Assembly: GCA_035999765.1 (NCBI GenBank)
Contig: CP108521.1
Location: 1,488,001 to 1,552,000, forward strand
Direction of reading: 5' to 3'
DNA from: Streptomyces sp. NBC_01231
GTDB taxonomy: Bacteria > Actinomycetota > Actinomycetes > Streptomycetales > Streptomycetaceae
Length of the DNA: 64,000 nt
Every line of letters starts with the position of its first letter. The first letter of the stretch is position 1. Of this stretch, positions 1 through 7,476 are shown piece after piece. Position numbers and translations under genes: made by a program. The notes below the pieces were generated by a model. The model ran no database searches, was not told the DNA's origin, and was given only the letters and a program-made list of their open reading frames with translations.

Positions 1-1094
1 TCCAGCTGATCCACGACCGCACGGATGGAGAAGACCTCGTCGATCGCGCGGCGGCCGGCCTCGGCAAGCCTGAGGCGCAGCGCCTCGTCGACGAGCAGGG
101 CGGACACCCCGTCGGCCATGGCCTCCGGGCTCCCGTCGGTCACCAGTGCGGCTTGTCTGCGCGCGAGTTCGGCGGCGATGCCGCTGCTGTCCGTGCAGAC
201 GACCGGTGTTCCCTCGGCCAGCGCCTCCAGGACCGTCATCGGGAACGGCTCGTGCACGCTCGGAAGGACGTACACGGTGGCTCTCCGGTAGGCCTCCAGC
301 GCCGCGGAGTGCGCCAGCGCGCCGCCGTAGGAGACCACGTCGGTCAGCCCGCGGTCCGCGATGAGCCGGTTCACCGCCGGGAGGGATCCCTCGTCCGCTC
401 CGTAGAGCGTGAACCGTGCCTCGGGGATCTCCTTGTGGACCAGGGCCGCCATCTCGACGAACGCCTCGGGGCGTTTGCGCGGGTGCAGCCGGGCGAGGAA
501 GACCACCTCGTGGTCGTCCCTCAGCCGGGTGCCCGGCCCGTCACCGGCCGTGCGCAGACCGTTGGGCAGTGACACCAGCGGTGGGCCGTCCGGGCCCAGC
601 ACCTCGGTCAGGGCCCGCCGCTCGCGCTCGGTGAGCACCAGGCAGCAGCGTGCGCGGCGCAGCAGAGGAACGTACAGACGGTCGAAGACACGCGCGACGG
701 CACCGGTACGGGGCTCGACCATGCCGTGCGTCTGGGTGACGAAGTCCTTGCGCCGCAACCGGGCGACGGCGAACGCGGCGAGCGAGACCAGGTCCCGGCC
801 CGCATGGAGGTGAACGATGTCGGCGCGCCCCATGGCCCGCCACAGGTCACGCACCAGCAGGGGATGCATGAGTCCGAGACATCCCCGGCCCGGGACGAAG
901 CGCCACGCAGGGCGGGAGACGAAACCGACGGCCCCGATGCGCTGCGAAGCCCGTGTCCGGCCTCGCCACAGCGACACCAGCGTCACGTCGTGACCGCGTT
1001 CGGCGCACTCCTCCAGTTGGGCGACGGCGACGCTCGTCGGGCCGCCGAAGGCCCCGTCGTCGCTGACCAGCGTGACCACATGGACCAGTCTCAT
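1..1094 (-). CDS. GT4-family glycosyltransferase, 3' end outside window
   Basis: The minus-strand frame opens with ATG at 1094 and runs off the left edge after about 364 codons. It reads as a GT-B glycosyltransferase of family 4. The N-terminus has a glycine-rich FGGPTS acceptor loop, the middle has LARLHPRKRPEAFVEMA, and the C-terminal half has the donor-site stretch PSVHEPFPMTVLEALAEGTPVV with the EPF...E pair typical of retaining GT4 enzymes. It likely transfers a sugar from an NDP-sugar at the cytoplasmic membrane during exopolysaccharide assembly. The start overlaps the stop of the upstream acetyltransferase by 4 bases (ATGA), so the two are probably translationally coupled. Donor and acceptor are unknown. 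Confidence 0.88.
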   Translation of the reverse strand, partial: MRLVHVVTLVSDDGAFGGPTSVAVAQLEECAERGHDVTLVSLWRGRTRASQRIGAVGFVSRPAWRFVPGRGCLGLMHPLLVRDLWRAMGRADIVHLHAGRDLVSLAAFAVARLRRKDFVTQTHGMVEPRTGAVARVFDRLYVPLLRRARCCLVLTERERRALTEVLGPDGPPLVSLPNGLRTAGDGPGTRLRDDHEVVFLARLHPRKRPEAFVEMAALVHKEIPEARFTLYGADEGSLPAVNRLIADRGLTDVVSYGGALAHSAALEAYRRATVYVLPSVHEPFPMTVLEALAEGTPVVCTDSSGIAAELARRQAALVTDGSPEAMADGVSALLVDEALRLRLAEAGRRAIDEVFSIRAVVDQL

Positions 1095-1762
1095 GCCCTG
1101 CCCCCCTTCGCGGACGCGGACGAAGCCGTGGCCGGCGTACCGCGCACGGTCAGGACGGAGTCCGGTGCGAGGTCCTGGTGGGCGACGGCGCCCGCGCCGA
1201 CCACCGCGCCCCGGCCGATGGTGACGCCGCGCAGCACGACCGCGCGGGCCGCGACCCAGCTGCCCGGCTCCAGCCGGATGGGGCCGTTGTCGAACTCGAA
1301 GGTGGCGCACCGACGAAGATGGCTGCCGGTGCACAGCAGCGCGCTCTGCGAGACGCAGCAGTCGCTGCCGATCGTGACCGGTTCGAGGTTGAGGATCCAG
1401 GCGTCCTCGCCGACCCACACGTCGTCGCCGACGTCGAGCTTCCACGGCCAGTGGATCCGCACCCCTCGCCGGATCAGTACCCGCTGTCCGACGCGGGCGC
1501 CGAAGGCGCGCAACAGGACCGGCCGCAGGCGGGCCGGGAACCACCACTTGACGAAGAACAGATGGAGAGCGGCGAACCAGGCCGCCTGCACCAGCAGGGG
1601 TCGCCCCTTGTCGTACCCGGCACCGGTGAAGCCCCGAAGGGTTCGCGCCACGACGGGTCGGTGCGTCGTCTCCCCTACGGCGTCATCCGGGTGCGGGGCG
1701 ACTGCGGGGTGTGCCACAGCGGGCTGTTCGGCTGTGGTCTGTGCGGCTGCGGTCTGTGCCAT
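1091..1762 (-). CDS. WcaF-like hexapeptide-repeat acetyltransferase
   Basis: About 223 residues if started at the ATG at 1762, which follows a GGGAAGGGA ribosome site; the frame is open to 1831 but the longer form has no better site. The second half carries left-handed beta-helix hexapeptide repeats (IGSDCCVSQSALL, GSWVAARAVVLRGVTIGRGAVVGAGAV) as in colanic-acid acetyltransferase WcaF and related serine/sugar O-acetyltransferases. The first 60 residues are Ala/Thr/Pro-rich and probably disordered. It likely acetylates a sugar of a surface polysaccharide. It overlaps the downstream GT4 gene by 4 bases and lies downstream of a terminator that separates it from the sugar transferase. Confidence 0.82.
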   Translation of the reverse strand: MAQTAAAQTTAEQPAVAHPAVAPHPDDAVGETTHRPVVARTLRGFTGAGYDKGRPLLVQAAWFAALHLFFVKWWFPARLRPVLLRAFGARVGQRVLIRRGVRIHWPWKLDVGDDVWVGEDAWILNLEPVTIGSDCCVSQSALLCTGSHLRRCATFEFDNGPIRLEPGSWVAARAVVLRGVTIGRGAVVGAGAVAHQDLAPDSVLTVRGTPATASSASAKGGRA

Positions 1763-1881
1763 GACGGTGTCCCTTCCCGGGGCCCAAGACGTCCACGTCC
1801 GGGATCCTTCACGTCCCAGGGGACGGATCACCCGCGATCACTGCGTGTTGGCGGCAGACCTGCCCGGATGGAGGATCTACG

Positions 1882-1920
1882 CCGAGGGGCGTGCCGTCCG
1901 GCCGACGGCACGCCCCTCGG
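1882..1920. terminator. 17-bp perfect hairpin between EPS genes
   Basis: Positions 1882-1898 are perfectly complementary to 1904-1920 with a 5-base loop (1899-1903). It lies just downstream of the minus-strand sugar transferase stop at 1935. It probably ends that transcript, so the acetyltransferase-GT4 pair would need its own promoter or read-through. Confidence 0.8.
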
Positions 1921-1934
1921 GGACACCTCCGCAC

Positions 1935-3407
1935 TCAGTAGGCTCCTTGACCGTCCAGCACCGCGCGTACGGTGCGGACCATGACGTTCATGTCGCCGGC
2001 CAGCGACCAGTTGTCGACGTAGCGCAGGTCGAGCGCGACGGTTTCCCGCCAGGACAGATCCGACCGTCCGCTCACCTGCCACAACCCGGTCAGGCCCGGT
2101 TTGACGTTGAGCCGGCGCATCTCCATCCCGTTGTACTTGACGACCTCCTCGGGCACCGGGGGGCGTGGGCCGACCAGGGACATGTGGCCGAACAGGATGT
2201 TGAACAGCTGGGGCAGTTCGTCCAGCGAGAAGCGGCGCAGGACGCGCCCCACGGGGGTGACCCGAGGGTCCCGGCGCATCTTGAACATGTGCCCGTCGTT
2301 CTCGTTCTGCGCCTCCAGCCCGCTCTTGAGCCGGTCCGCGTCGACCACCATCGTGCGGAACTTCCACATGGCGAACGGCGTCATGTTCCAGCCGACCCGG
2401 GTCTGGCGGTAGAGAGCGGGGCCTGGTGAGCCGAGCCGGACCGCCAGCGCCAACCCGAGCAGCAGCGGCGAGAGCATGACGATCAACACCAGGGCGCACA
2501 CCCGGTCCACCGCGGACTTCGCCAGCGTGTGCACACCGCGCTGCGGCGGCGGTGCGATGTGCAGCAGGGTGAGACCGGCCGCCGAGGTCAGCTGCACCCG
2601 TCGACGTGCCACGTCGACGATGCCGGGCAGCACCATGAGCGAGCGGCCCCTGTCGTGGAGCATCCAGGACAGCCGGCGCACCCGCTCGCCGGACATGTAC
2701 CGACCCGGAGCCACGAAGACCAGGTCGGCCGCCAGTTCGTCGGCCGCCCCGAGCACGGCCGTGGCGTCCTCCTCGGGCGCCTCGGGCTCCTCGCAGGGCA
2801 GCCGCACGCACACCGGAACCCCGGAGCGCACGTCACCCTCGCCCACCGGGCAGGATCCGACGATCACGTACTCGTGGTCGGTGCGCTGGGCCAGCTGCTC
2901 GACCACGGCGTCCACCGTCGTGGGCTCACCCACGACGACCACGTGGCGCAGTGCGCGGGCTTCCCGGCGCGCTGCCAGCAGATGACGGTGAATCATCTTC
3001 TGGCAGACGCCCGTGAGGACCAGTGCGGGGATCAGTGCCGTGAACGCCTCGGCCGGCACGCTGTCCAGTCCGCAGACCACACGGAGCGTCGCCAGGGCGC
3101 CGACCAGGACCAGCCAGTCCCGTACGACGGCCCTCAGACCGCCATTGTCGCCCCAGGCCAAGGACGTGTACCGCTTGCTCATCACGCCGATCAGCGGCCA
3201 CAGCAGGGCCGCGGCGGCCGCCAGGCGCAACGGGTGGGGTTCGTGGACCTCCACGATCGCCGCCGCGACCGGCAAGGCCGCGGCAAACAGGTCCACACAC
3301 ACCGAGAAGGGGCAGTACCAACGTGCCCGGGTCTCCGCACGGTAGACGGGGCGGCGCGCCATGGAAACTGGCGCCTGCCGGGACATCGCGATTTTGAACC
3401 GCCGCAT
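1935..3407 (-). CDS. Polyprenyl-phosphate sugar-1-phosphate transferase (exopolysaccharide initiation)
   Basis: About 490 residues from ATG 3407, preceded by GAGAGGCG; an in-frame GTG at 3431 is less well placed. The N-terminal half has several hydrophobic segments (around residues 20-130) and a CoA-binding-like Rossmann region with HVVVVGEPTTVDAVVEQL. The C-terminal 200 residues form the bacterial sugar transferase domain (PF02397): a membrane helix (CALVLIVMLSPLLLGLAL), then GPALYRQTRVGWN, FAMWKFRTM, RRFSLDELPQLFNIL and the SLVGPRPP motif. It should transfer a sugar phosphate from a UDP-sugar to undecaprenyl phosphate, the first step of exopolysaccharide assembly. The neighbouring GT4 and acetyltransferase fit the same pathway. 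Confidence 0.93.
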   Translation of the reverse strand: MRRFKIAMSRQAPVSMARRPVYRAETRARWYCPFSVCVDLFAAALPVAAAIVEVHEPHPLRLAAAAALLWPLIGVMSKRYTSLAWGDNGGLRAVVRDWLVLVGALATLRVVCGLDSVPAEAFTALIPALVLTGVCQKMIHRHLLAARREARALRHVVVVGEPTTVDAVVEQLAQRTDHEYVIVGSCPVGEGDVRSGVPVCVRLPCEEPEAPEEDATAVLGAADELAADLVFVAPGRYMSGERVRRLSWMLHDRGRSLMVLPGIVDVARRRVQLTSAAGLTLLHIAPPPQRGVHTLAKSAVDRVCALVLIVMLSPLLLGLALAVRLGSPGPALYRQTRVGWNMTPFAMWKFRTMVVDADRLKSGLEAQNENDGHMFKMRRDPRVTPVGRVLRRFSLDELPQLFNILFGHMSLVGPRPPVPEEVVKYNGMEMRRLNVKPGLTGLWQVSGRSDLSWRETVALDLRYVDNWSLAGDMNVMVRTVRAVLDGQGAY

Positions 3408-3713
3408 GGTCGCCTCTCGACCCCCAATCACAGATCACGGGCGCACCGCGTGCACGACAGTCGCGCGCGGTCACGCCCTTCGATGTGATTCTTATATCAT
3501 TAGATGGGTAGCAATATCGTACTTTTATGCCGCTCGACGTGTGGCTATCCGCGTCACCGCAGGACGAGATCTCCCGCCCGGACGAGGCCGCCGCGGACAC
3601 GGCAAGGCAGGCCGGCGCCTCGCGCTCCACCACGGTTTGGGGCACGGTGGACTGAGGCGCGCAGACGCGCCCGACACAGGTGAAGCCGCCGTCACCGCGG
3701 AGAGGAGCCCCGC
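3408..3713. other. Intergenic region with AT-rich promoter stretch
   Basis: This 306-base divergent gap lies between the sugar transferase and dodecin. A markedly AT-rich island at about 3488-3535 stands out from the GC-rich flanks. It probably holds the minus-strand sugar transferase promoter, but I could not assign a convincing -35/-10 pair. No open frame here looks coding. Confidence 0.45.
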
Positions 3714-3929
3714 ATGTCGAACCACACGTATCGGGTCACGGAGATCGTCGGCACCTCGCCCGACGGCGTCGACCAGGCCGTCCGCAACGGCATCGCTCGT
3801 GCGTCACAGACCCTCCGCAACCTCGACTGGTTCGAGATCACCCAGGTACGGGGCCAGATCGAGGACGGGCAGGTGGCGCACTGGCAGGTCGGCCTGAAGG
3901 TCGGTTTCCGGCTGGACGAGTCGGACTGA
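3714..3929 (+). CDS. Dodecin
   Basis: This 71-residue protein matches the length and sequence pattern of dodecin: HTYRVTEIVGTSPDGVDQAV, then LRNLDWFEITQVRG with the conserved tryptophan that stacks on flavin, then GQVAHWQVGLKVGFRLD. Dodecins assemble as hollow dodecamers that store or buffer riboflavin, FMN or related flavins in the cytoplasm. The ATG at 3714 follows a good GAGAGGAG ribosome site. It is a single gene, with the HAD phosphatase convergent 24 bases downstream. Confidence 0.95.
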   Translation: MSNHTYRVTEIVGTSPDGVDQAVRNGIARASQTLRNLDWFEITQVRGQIEDGQVAHWQVGLKVGFRLDESD

Positions 3930-3953
3930 CGCCGCCCGCGTACCGACGGCGCC

Positions 3954-4445
3954 TCAGGTCCGCCCCTCCCGCTCCTGCGCCACCTTGAGCTCCGCGGACT
4001 GGGCCGCCCAGCGTGCTCGTACGACCCGGAAGCCCGCCCGTTCGGCGTCCTCGCACACCAGCTCGTCGTCGTCCACGAGCACCCGGACCTCCCGGGTGCC
4101 GGCGAGCCGGCGGAGAATCTCCAGCTTGGTGCGCCGGGCGGGCCTGCGGTCGTTGTCGCGCCGCATGTACACGCGCCCTTCGGGGAGGCCCTGTGCGGCG
4201 AGCCAGGCGAGCGTGTCGCGCCGACAGCGCTCGGGCCGTCCGGTGAGGTAGACGACCTCGCACTCCCGAGCGCTCTCCAGGGCCAGCGCGACGCCCTCGG
4301 CGATCGGCGGATCCTGCGGCGCGGCGCCGAAGAAGCCGTCCCAGTCGCGCGGCTTTCGCTCCAGGAACCGCTGCCGGTGCGCCGTGTCGGCAAGGGTGTT
4401 GTCCAGGTCGAACACGGCGAGCGGAAGACTGTGGCTGTCGGTCAC
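3954..4445 (-). CDS. HAD-family phosphatase (polynucleotide 3'-phosphatase-like)
   Basis: About 163 residues from GTG 4445. The start is chosen because the HAD motif I, AVFDLDNTLAD, follows within 10 residues and the upstream extension shows no domain. Motif II is VVYLTGRPE and motif III/IV corresponds to RRTKLEILRRL followed by VRVLVDDDELVCEDAERAGF. The arrangement resembles the phosphatase domain of T4 Pnkp and acid-phosphatase-like HAD proteins. It is predicted to be a cytoplasmic Mg-dependent phosphatase; a 3'-phosphate polynucleotide or small metabolite substrate is possible. Whether it works with the RlaP-like gene about 1.5 kb away is speculation. Confidence 0.75.
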   Translation of the reverse strand: MTDSHSLPLAVFDLDNTLADTAHRQRFLERKPRDWDGFFGAAPQDPPIAEGVALALESARECEVVYLTGRPERCRRDTLAWLAAQGLPEGRVYMRRDNDRRPARRTKLEILRRLAGTREVRVLVDDDELVCEDAERAGFRVVRARWAAQSAELKVAQEREGRT

Positions 4446-4708
4446 GGGTTCCACCCTAGACACCCCGGCGACGGCTTCAAGCTCGGTGTCGGCAGCCGGG
4501 TCGCCCGCGGTGGCCCACGCCCCGCGAAACAGCGTGTCGTCCAAGAGCACGGCGCCCGGCGTCACGGACAACGGCGACGCGGGCGCACTCGCCCTGACCC
4601 GCAACTCCACGTAGGGCGACGGGCGTACGGGCTTCGATGCCGACGTGTCAGGCGGCGGTGGGCACCCCGGCGTCACCGCGTGATCACCGCAGGCCGCATG
4701 CTTCTCCC

Positions 4709-5113
4709 ATGCCTTCGACGCCCCGAACGCCACTGACCGGCTCCGCCTCCTGCACGCTCGTCGTCTGCCGGGGCTGCTGCTGCGGCAACGCCCGCAAGCA
4801 GCCCGGCACCGACCCGGCCTGGCAACTGGAGCTGCTGCGGGCCGGCGCGGCCGAACACGGCTTCCGGGTCCGTACGACCGACTGCCTGGGCCCCTGCGAC
4901 CAGGCCAACGTGATCGTGGTCCGCCCGTCGGCGGCCGGACGCCGGGCCGGCGGGCGGGCCGTGTGGATCGGGTTCGTCATGGACGACGAAAGCACCGAGG
5001 AGGTCGTGCGGTGGGCGGCGGCCGGCGGACCCGGTGTCGCCGAGCCGCCGCTCACGCTGGAGTTGCAGTTCATCCGGCCACCCCGGGACGCGCGCGTCCG
5101 GTCCCGGCGTTGA
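4709..5113 (+). CDS. Thioredoxin-like (2Fe-2S) ferredoxin domain protein
   Basis: This 134-residue protein begins after a short linker with the cysteine cluster VVCRGCCCGNARK and later has RTTDCLGPCDQANVIVV. Four spaced cysteines of this kind (C-rich loop, then C-x3-C) are typical of thioredoxin-fold 2Fe-2S ferredoxins. The fold also fits the GRAVWIGFVMDDESTEEVVRW segment. A function in small-molecule redox or metal homeostasis is likely but the partner is unknown. The ATG at 4709 has only a weak ribosome site. The gene ends 102 bases before a zinc-repressor-like operator and the rpmF paralogue, on the same strand. Confidence 0.72.
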   Translation: MPSTPRTPLTGSASCTLVVCRGCCCGNARKQPGTDPAWQLELLRAGAAEHGFRVRTTDCLGPCDQANVIVVRPSAAGRRAGGRAVWIGFVMDDESTEEVVRWAAAGGPGVAEPPLTLELQFIRPPRDARVRSRR

Positions 5114-5155
5114 GAATCCTCCAGTTGAGGAACCTCCCGCCGGGAAGCCACCAAT

Positions 5156-5176
5156 TGTTAATGGGATCCATTTTCA
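5156..5176 (+). promoter_or_regulatory. Zur/Fur-type palindromic operator
   Basis: The 21-base element has outer arms TG..AATGG and CCATT..CA, symmetrical apart from positions 3-4, 18-19 and the central three bases. This is the arrangement of actinobacterial Zur boxes (TGaaAat-type half sites). It lies 39 bases upstream of a zinc-independent bL32 gene, exactly the kind of gene Zur represses. The assignment is by pattern and context. Confidence 0.72.
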
Positions 5177-5214
5177 TGTAGCGTCTCGGTGCTCACCCAC
5201 CGAGGAGGTTCGTC

Positions 5215-5385
5215 ATGGCTGTCCCCAAGCGGAAGATGTCCCGCAGCAACACCCGCCACCGCCGCGCGCAGTGGAAGGCCGCCACGCCCACACTGGCGCC
5301 CGTCACGATCGAGGGCGTCCGTCACCTCGTACCGCAGAACCTGGTCAGGGCGTACGAGCGCGGGCTGCTGCGCCCCGAGGGCTGA
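5215..5385 (+). CDS. rpmF: 50S ribosomal protein bL32, zinc-independent paralogue
   Basis: This 56-residue basic protein starts [20 protein letters not shown], the signature of bL32. It lacks the C-x2-C...C-x2-C zinc ribbon of the standard form: no cysteine is present. Cysteine-less ribosomal paralogues replace zinc-binding ones when zinc is scarce and are normally repressed by Zur in Streptomyces and Mycobacterium. The ATG at 5215 follows GAGGAGG. A Zur-like palindrome ends 39 bases upstream, so derepression under zinc limitation is the expected control. The standard copy should lie elsewhere in the genome. Confidence 0.95.
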   Translation: MAVPKRKMSRSNTRHRRAQWKAATPTLAPVTIEGVRHLVPQNLVRAYERGLLRPEG

Positions 5386-5422
5386 GCCGGAGGGCGGCCG
5401 ATCCGATCCCCGCCCGGCGCAC

Positions 5423-6154
5423 CTACCGCGCCGACGGGGCCTGCGAGCACGAGCACGAGGTGGCGGCCTCAGTGGTGTAGAAGTGGCGGCGGACCCGGCG
5501 CAGCCACGCCTGAGCCGGGGCCTCGTCGGGCTCCTGCGGCAGCACGCTACGGGTCTCGTCGAAGGCGGACTCGTAGCGGCGGAGCAGGGGCAGCGCGGCC
5601 GACGGGTCGGCGGCCACCCGGTCACCGAAGGCGTGGTACTCCTCGGGGTCCTCGATGCGGATCTCCAGCCGGCCGGTGGTGTACAGCTCCAGACCCTGGT
5701 GACACAGCCGCTTCAGGTGCCGGGCGTGCTTCGCCGTACGCCTCCGCGAATCCGCCGGGAACGAGCCGTCGCCGCGGTTCTCCAGTCGGCGGAACTGCTG
5801 GGTGGCGTAACCGAGATAGGCGTCCCGGACGCGCTTCGCGCACAGGAACGACGTACGGATGCCGATGAGTTCCTCGCCCAGCGGGGTCCGAAGCTCGTAC
5901 AGCTCGTCCGGGAGCCACACCAGCTCCATCACGGTCGGGTTGCCGCCGAGGGCGAGCCGGCACCACTTCGCGGCCTCGTGCAGGGTGCGGTCCGGTGCCG
6001 TGGTGACGTGGGACTCCTTCGGGCCGCGCAGACCGTGCAGGTCGGTGGTGGGCGCGGCGAAGAGGCCGAGGCGGTCGACATCGGAGCCGGCGTGGGCGAG
6101 TCCGTACGCGGTGGAGCCGACGACGCCGGACAGCAGGACGTTCGGGACGGTCAC
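5423..6154 (-). CDS. RlaP-like nucleotidyltransferase (pol beta superfamily)
   Basis: This 243-residue protein begins at a GTG preceded by GGAAGGCGG. The first 35 residues hold the minimal nucleotidyltransferase signature GSTAYGLAHAGSDVDRLGLF, which supplies the GS loop and the two metal-binding aspartates. The remaining helical part (LCAKRVRDAYLGYATQQFRRL, HARHLKRLCHQGLELYTTG) matches the PF10127 family, which includes RNA-ligase-associated RlaP. Transfer of a nucleotide to RNA or another acceptor is predicted; no RNA ligase is adjacent. It is divergent from the LLM oxidoreductase. Confidence 0.78.
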   Translation of the reverse strand: MTVPNVLLSGVVGSTAYGLAHAGSDVDRLGLFAAPTTDLHGLRGPKESHVTTAPDRTLHEAAKWCRLALGGNPTVMELVWLPDELYELRTPLGEELIGIRTSFLCAKRVRDAYLGYATQQFRRLENRGDGSFPADSRRRTAKHARHLKRLCHQGLELYTTGRLEIRIEDPEEYHAFGDRVAADPSAALPLLRRYESAFDETRSVLPQEPDEAPAQAWLRRVRRHFYTTEAATSCSCSQAPSAR

Positions 6155-6316
6155 GGTCGGCCGCCTTCCTTGGGTGTGACGAGATGGACGTGCGGCCGCC
6201 GCGGAGGGTGTGTCCCATTGTGCTGACCAGCGATGTCACGGTCACCCGGTTTTCCTGGGCCCCGTCGGGTCGGCCTCGGACGGGAATGCCTCCGCCCGCC
6301 ACGCGTTGAACCCCGT

Positions 6317-7315
6317 GTGAGCTCCGTGATCGCCGCCACCCGTTTCTCCGTCCTCGACCGTTCCCGGACCCGACAGGGCCATACGAACGCCGAGGCACTG
6401 CGCGACACCGTGCGCATGGCGCGGGAGCTGGAGGCGCTGGGCTACCACCGGTTCTGGGTGTCGGAGCACCACGGGGTGCCCGGGGTCGCCGGTTCCGCAC
6501 CGACCGTGCTGGCCGCCGCGGTGGCCGCCGCGACCGAGCGGATCCGGGTCGGCACCGGCGGGGTGATGCTGCCCAACCACCAACCCCTGGTGGTGGCCGA
6601 GCAGTTCGGAGTGCTGGAGTCCCTCTTCCCCGGGCGGATCGACATGGGGCTCGGCCGTTCCGTGGGTTTCACCGACGGGGTCCGCAGGGCGCTGGGGCGC
6701 GACAAGGACGTGGCCGACGATTTCGCGGCCCAGCTCGACGACCTGCTCGGCTGGTTCCTGGGCACGTCCCCCACGGGCGTTCACGCGCGCCCCGCCGAGG
6801 GGCTGACCGTGCCGCCGTTCGTCCTGGCCATGGGCGAGGGCGCGACGATCGCGGCCCGCGCCGGGCTGCCCATGGTCATCGGCGACCTGCGCGACCGCGA
6901 GAAGATGCGGCGCGGCATCGACCAGTACCGCACGCGGTTTCGCCCCTCGCCCTGGGCGGGGGAGCCGTACGTCGTCGTCTCGGGCACCATCGCGGTGTCC
7001 GCCACGCCCGAGGAGGCCCGGCGGCTGCTGATCCCCGAGGCCTGGTCGATGGCGTACTCGCGCACCCGCGGCACCTTCCCGCCGCTACCGCCCGCCGAGC
7101 ACGTCGAGGCACTGACGATGACCGGGAAGGAGCGCGGCTTCTACGAGTCCGGGCTGACCGGGCACATCGCCGGCACCGAGGAGCAGGTCGCGCACGAGCT
7201 GGAGACGGTGCTGAAGGAGACGGGAGCCCAGGAGGTCCTGGTCACCACCAGCGGCTACGACCGCGCGGCCCTGCTGGACTCCTATCGGCGGCTGGCCCGG
7301 ATCACCGCCGGCTGA
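6317..7315 (+). CDS. LLM-class flavin-dependent oxidoreductase
   Basis: About 332 residues from GTG 6317. The upstream extension to 6233 lacks conservation features, so the shorter form is chosen; the ribosome site is weak. Features of the bacterial luciferase-like fold are plain: SVLDRSRTRQGHTNAEALRDTVRMARELEALGYHRFWVSEHHG near the start, RIRVGTGGVMLPNHQPLVVAEQFGVLESLFPGRIDMGLGRSVG in the middle, and ETGAQEVLVTTSGYDRAALLDSYRRLA at the end. The HHG and GRxG motifs match the MsnO8/YhbW group. It likely uses FMN or F420 on an unknown substrate. Confidence 0.87.
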   Translation: MSSVIAATRFSVLDRSRTRQGHTNAEALRDTVRMARELEALGYHRFWVSEHHGVPGVAGSAPTVLAAAVAAATERIRVGTGGVMLPNHQPLVVAEQFGVLESLFPGRIDMGLGRSVGFTDGVRRALGRDKDVADDFAAQLDDLLGWFLGTSPTGVHARPAEGLTVPPFVLAMGEGATIAARAGLPMVIGDLRDREKMRRGIDQYRTRFRPSPWAGEPYVVVSGTIAVSATPEEARRLLIPEAWSMAYSRTRGTFPPLPPAEHVEALTMTGKERGFYESGLTGHIAGTEEQVAHELETVLKETGAQEVLVTTSGYDRAALLDSYRRLARITAG

Positions 7316-7419
7316 GCACTGGAACGTCCATGTCGCCCGGGTCGCCCGGGTCGCCCTGCCTCGCACACGGCGGCCCCTCGCACCGCGCCGCCCGCCGGGC
7401 GACCGGCCACTGGTTCGCA

Positions 7420-7425
7420 TAGGAT
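7420..7425 (+). promoter_or_regulatory. Candidate -10 box for the UvrA paralogue
   Basis: TAGGAT at 7420-7425 fits the Streptomyces housekeeping -10 pattern and lies 51 bases before the UvrA-like start. No strong -35 was found, so this is tentative. Confidence 0.35.
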
Positions 7426-7476
7426 CGCGGGGTTTGTCCTCGGCTCGGCCAGAAGATCCGTACGGAGCGCCCCCTC

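Noticed and set aside
726..2429. Plus-strand 567-residue frame across the EPS genes
   Set aside because: It is the antisense shadow of the GT4, acetyltransferase and sugar transferase genes, with composition typical of reversed high-GC codons.
3438..3535. AT-rich island taken as horizontally acquired DNA
   Set aside because: Too short and in a promoter position; better explained as a regulatory region.
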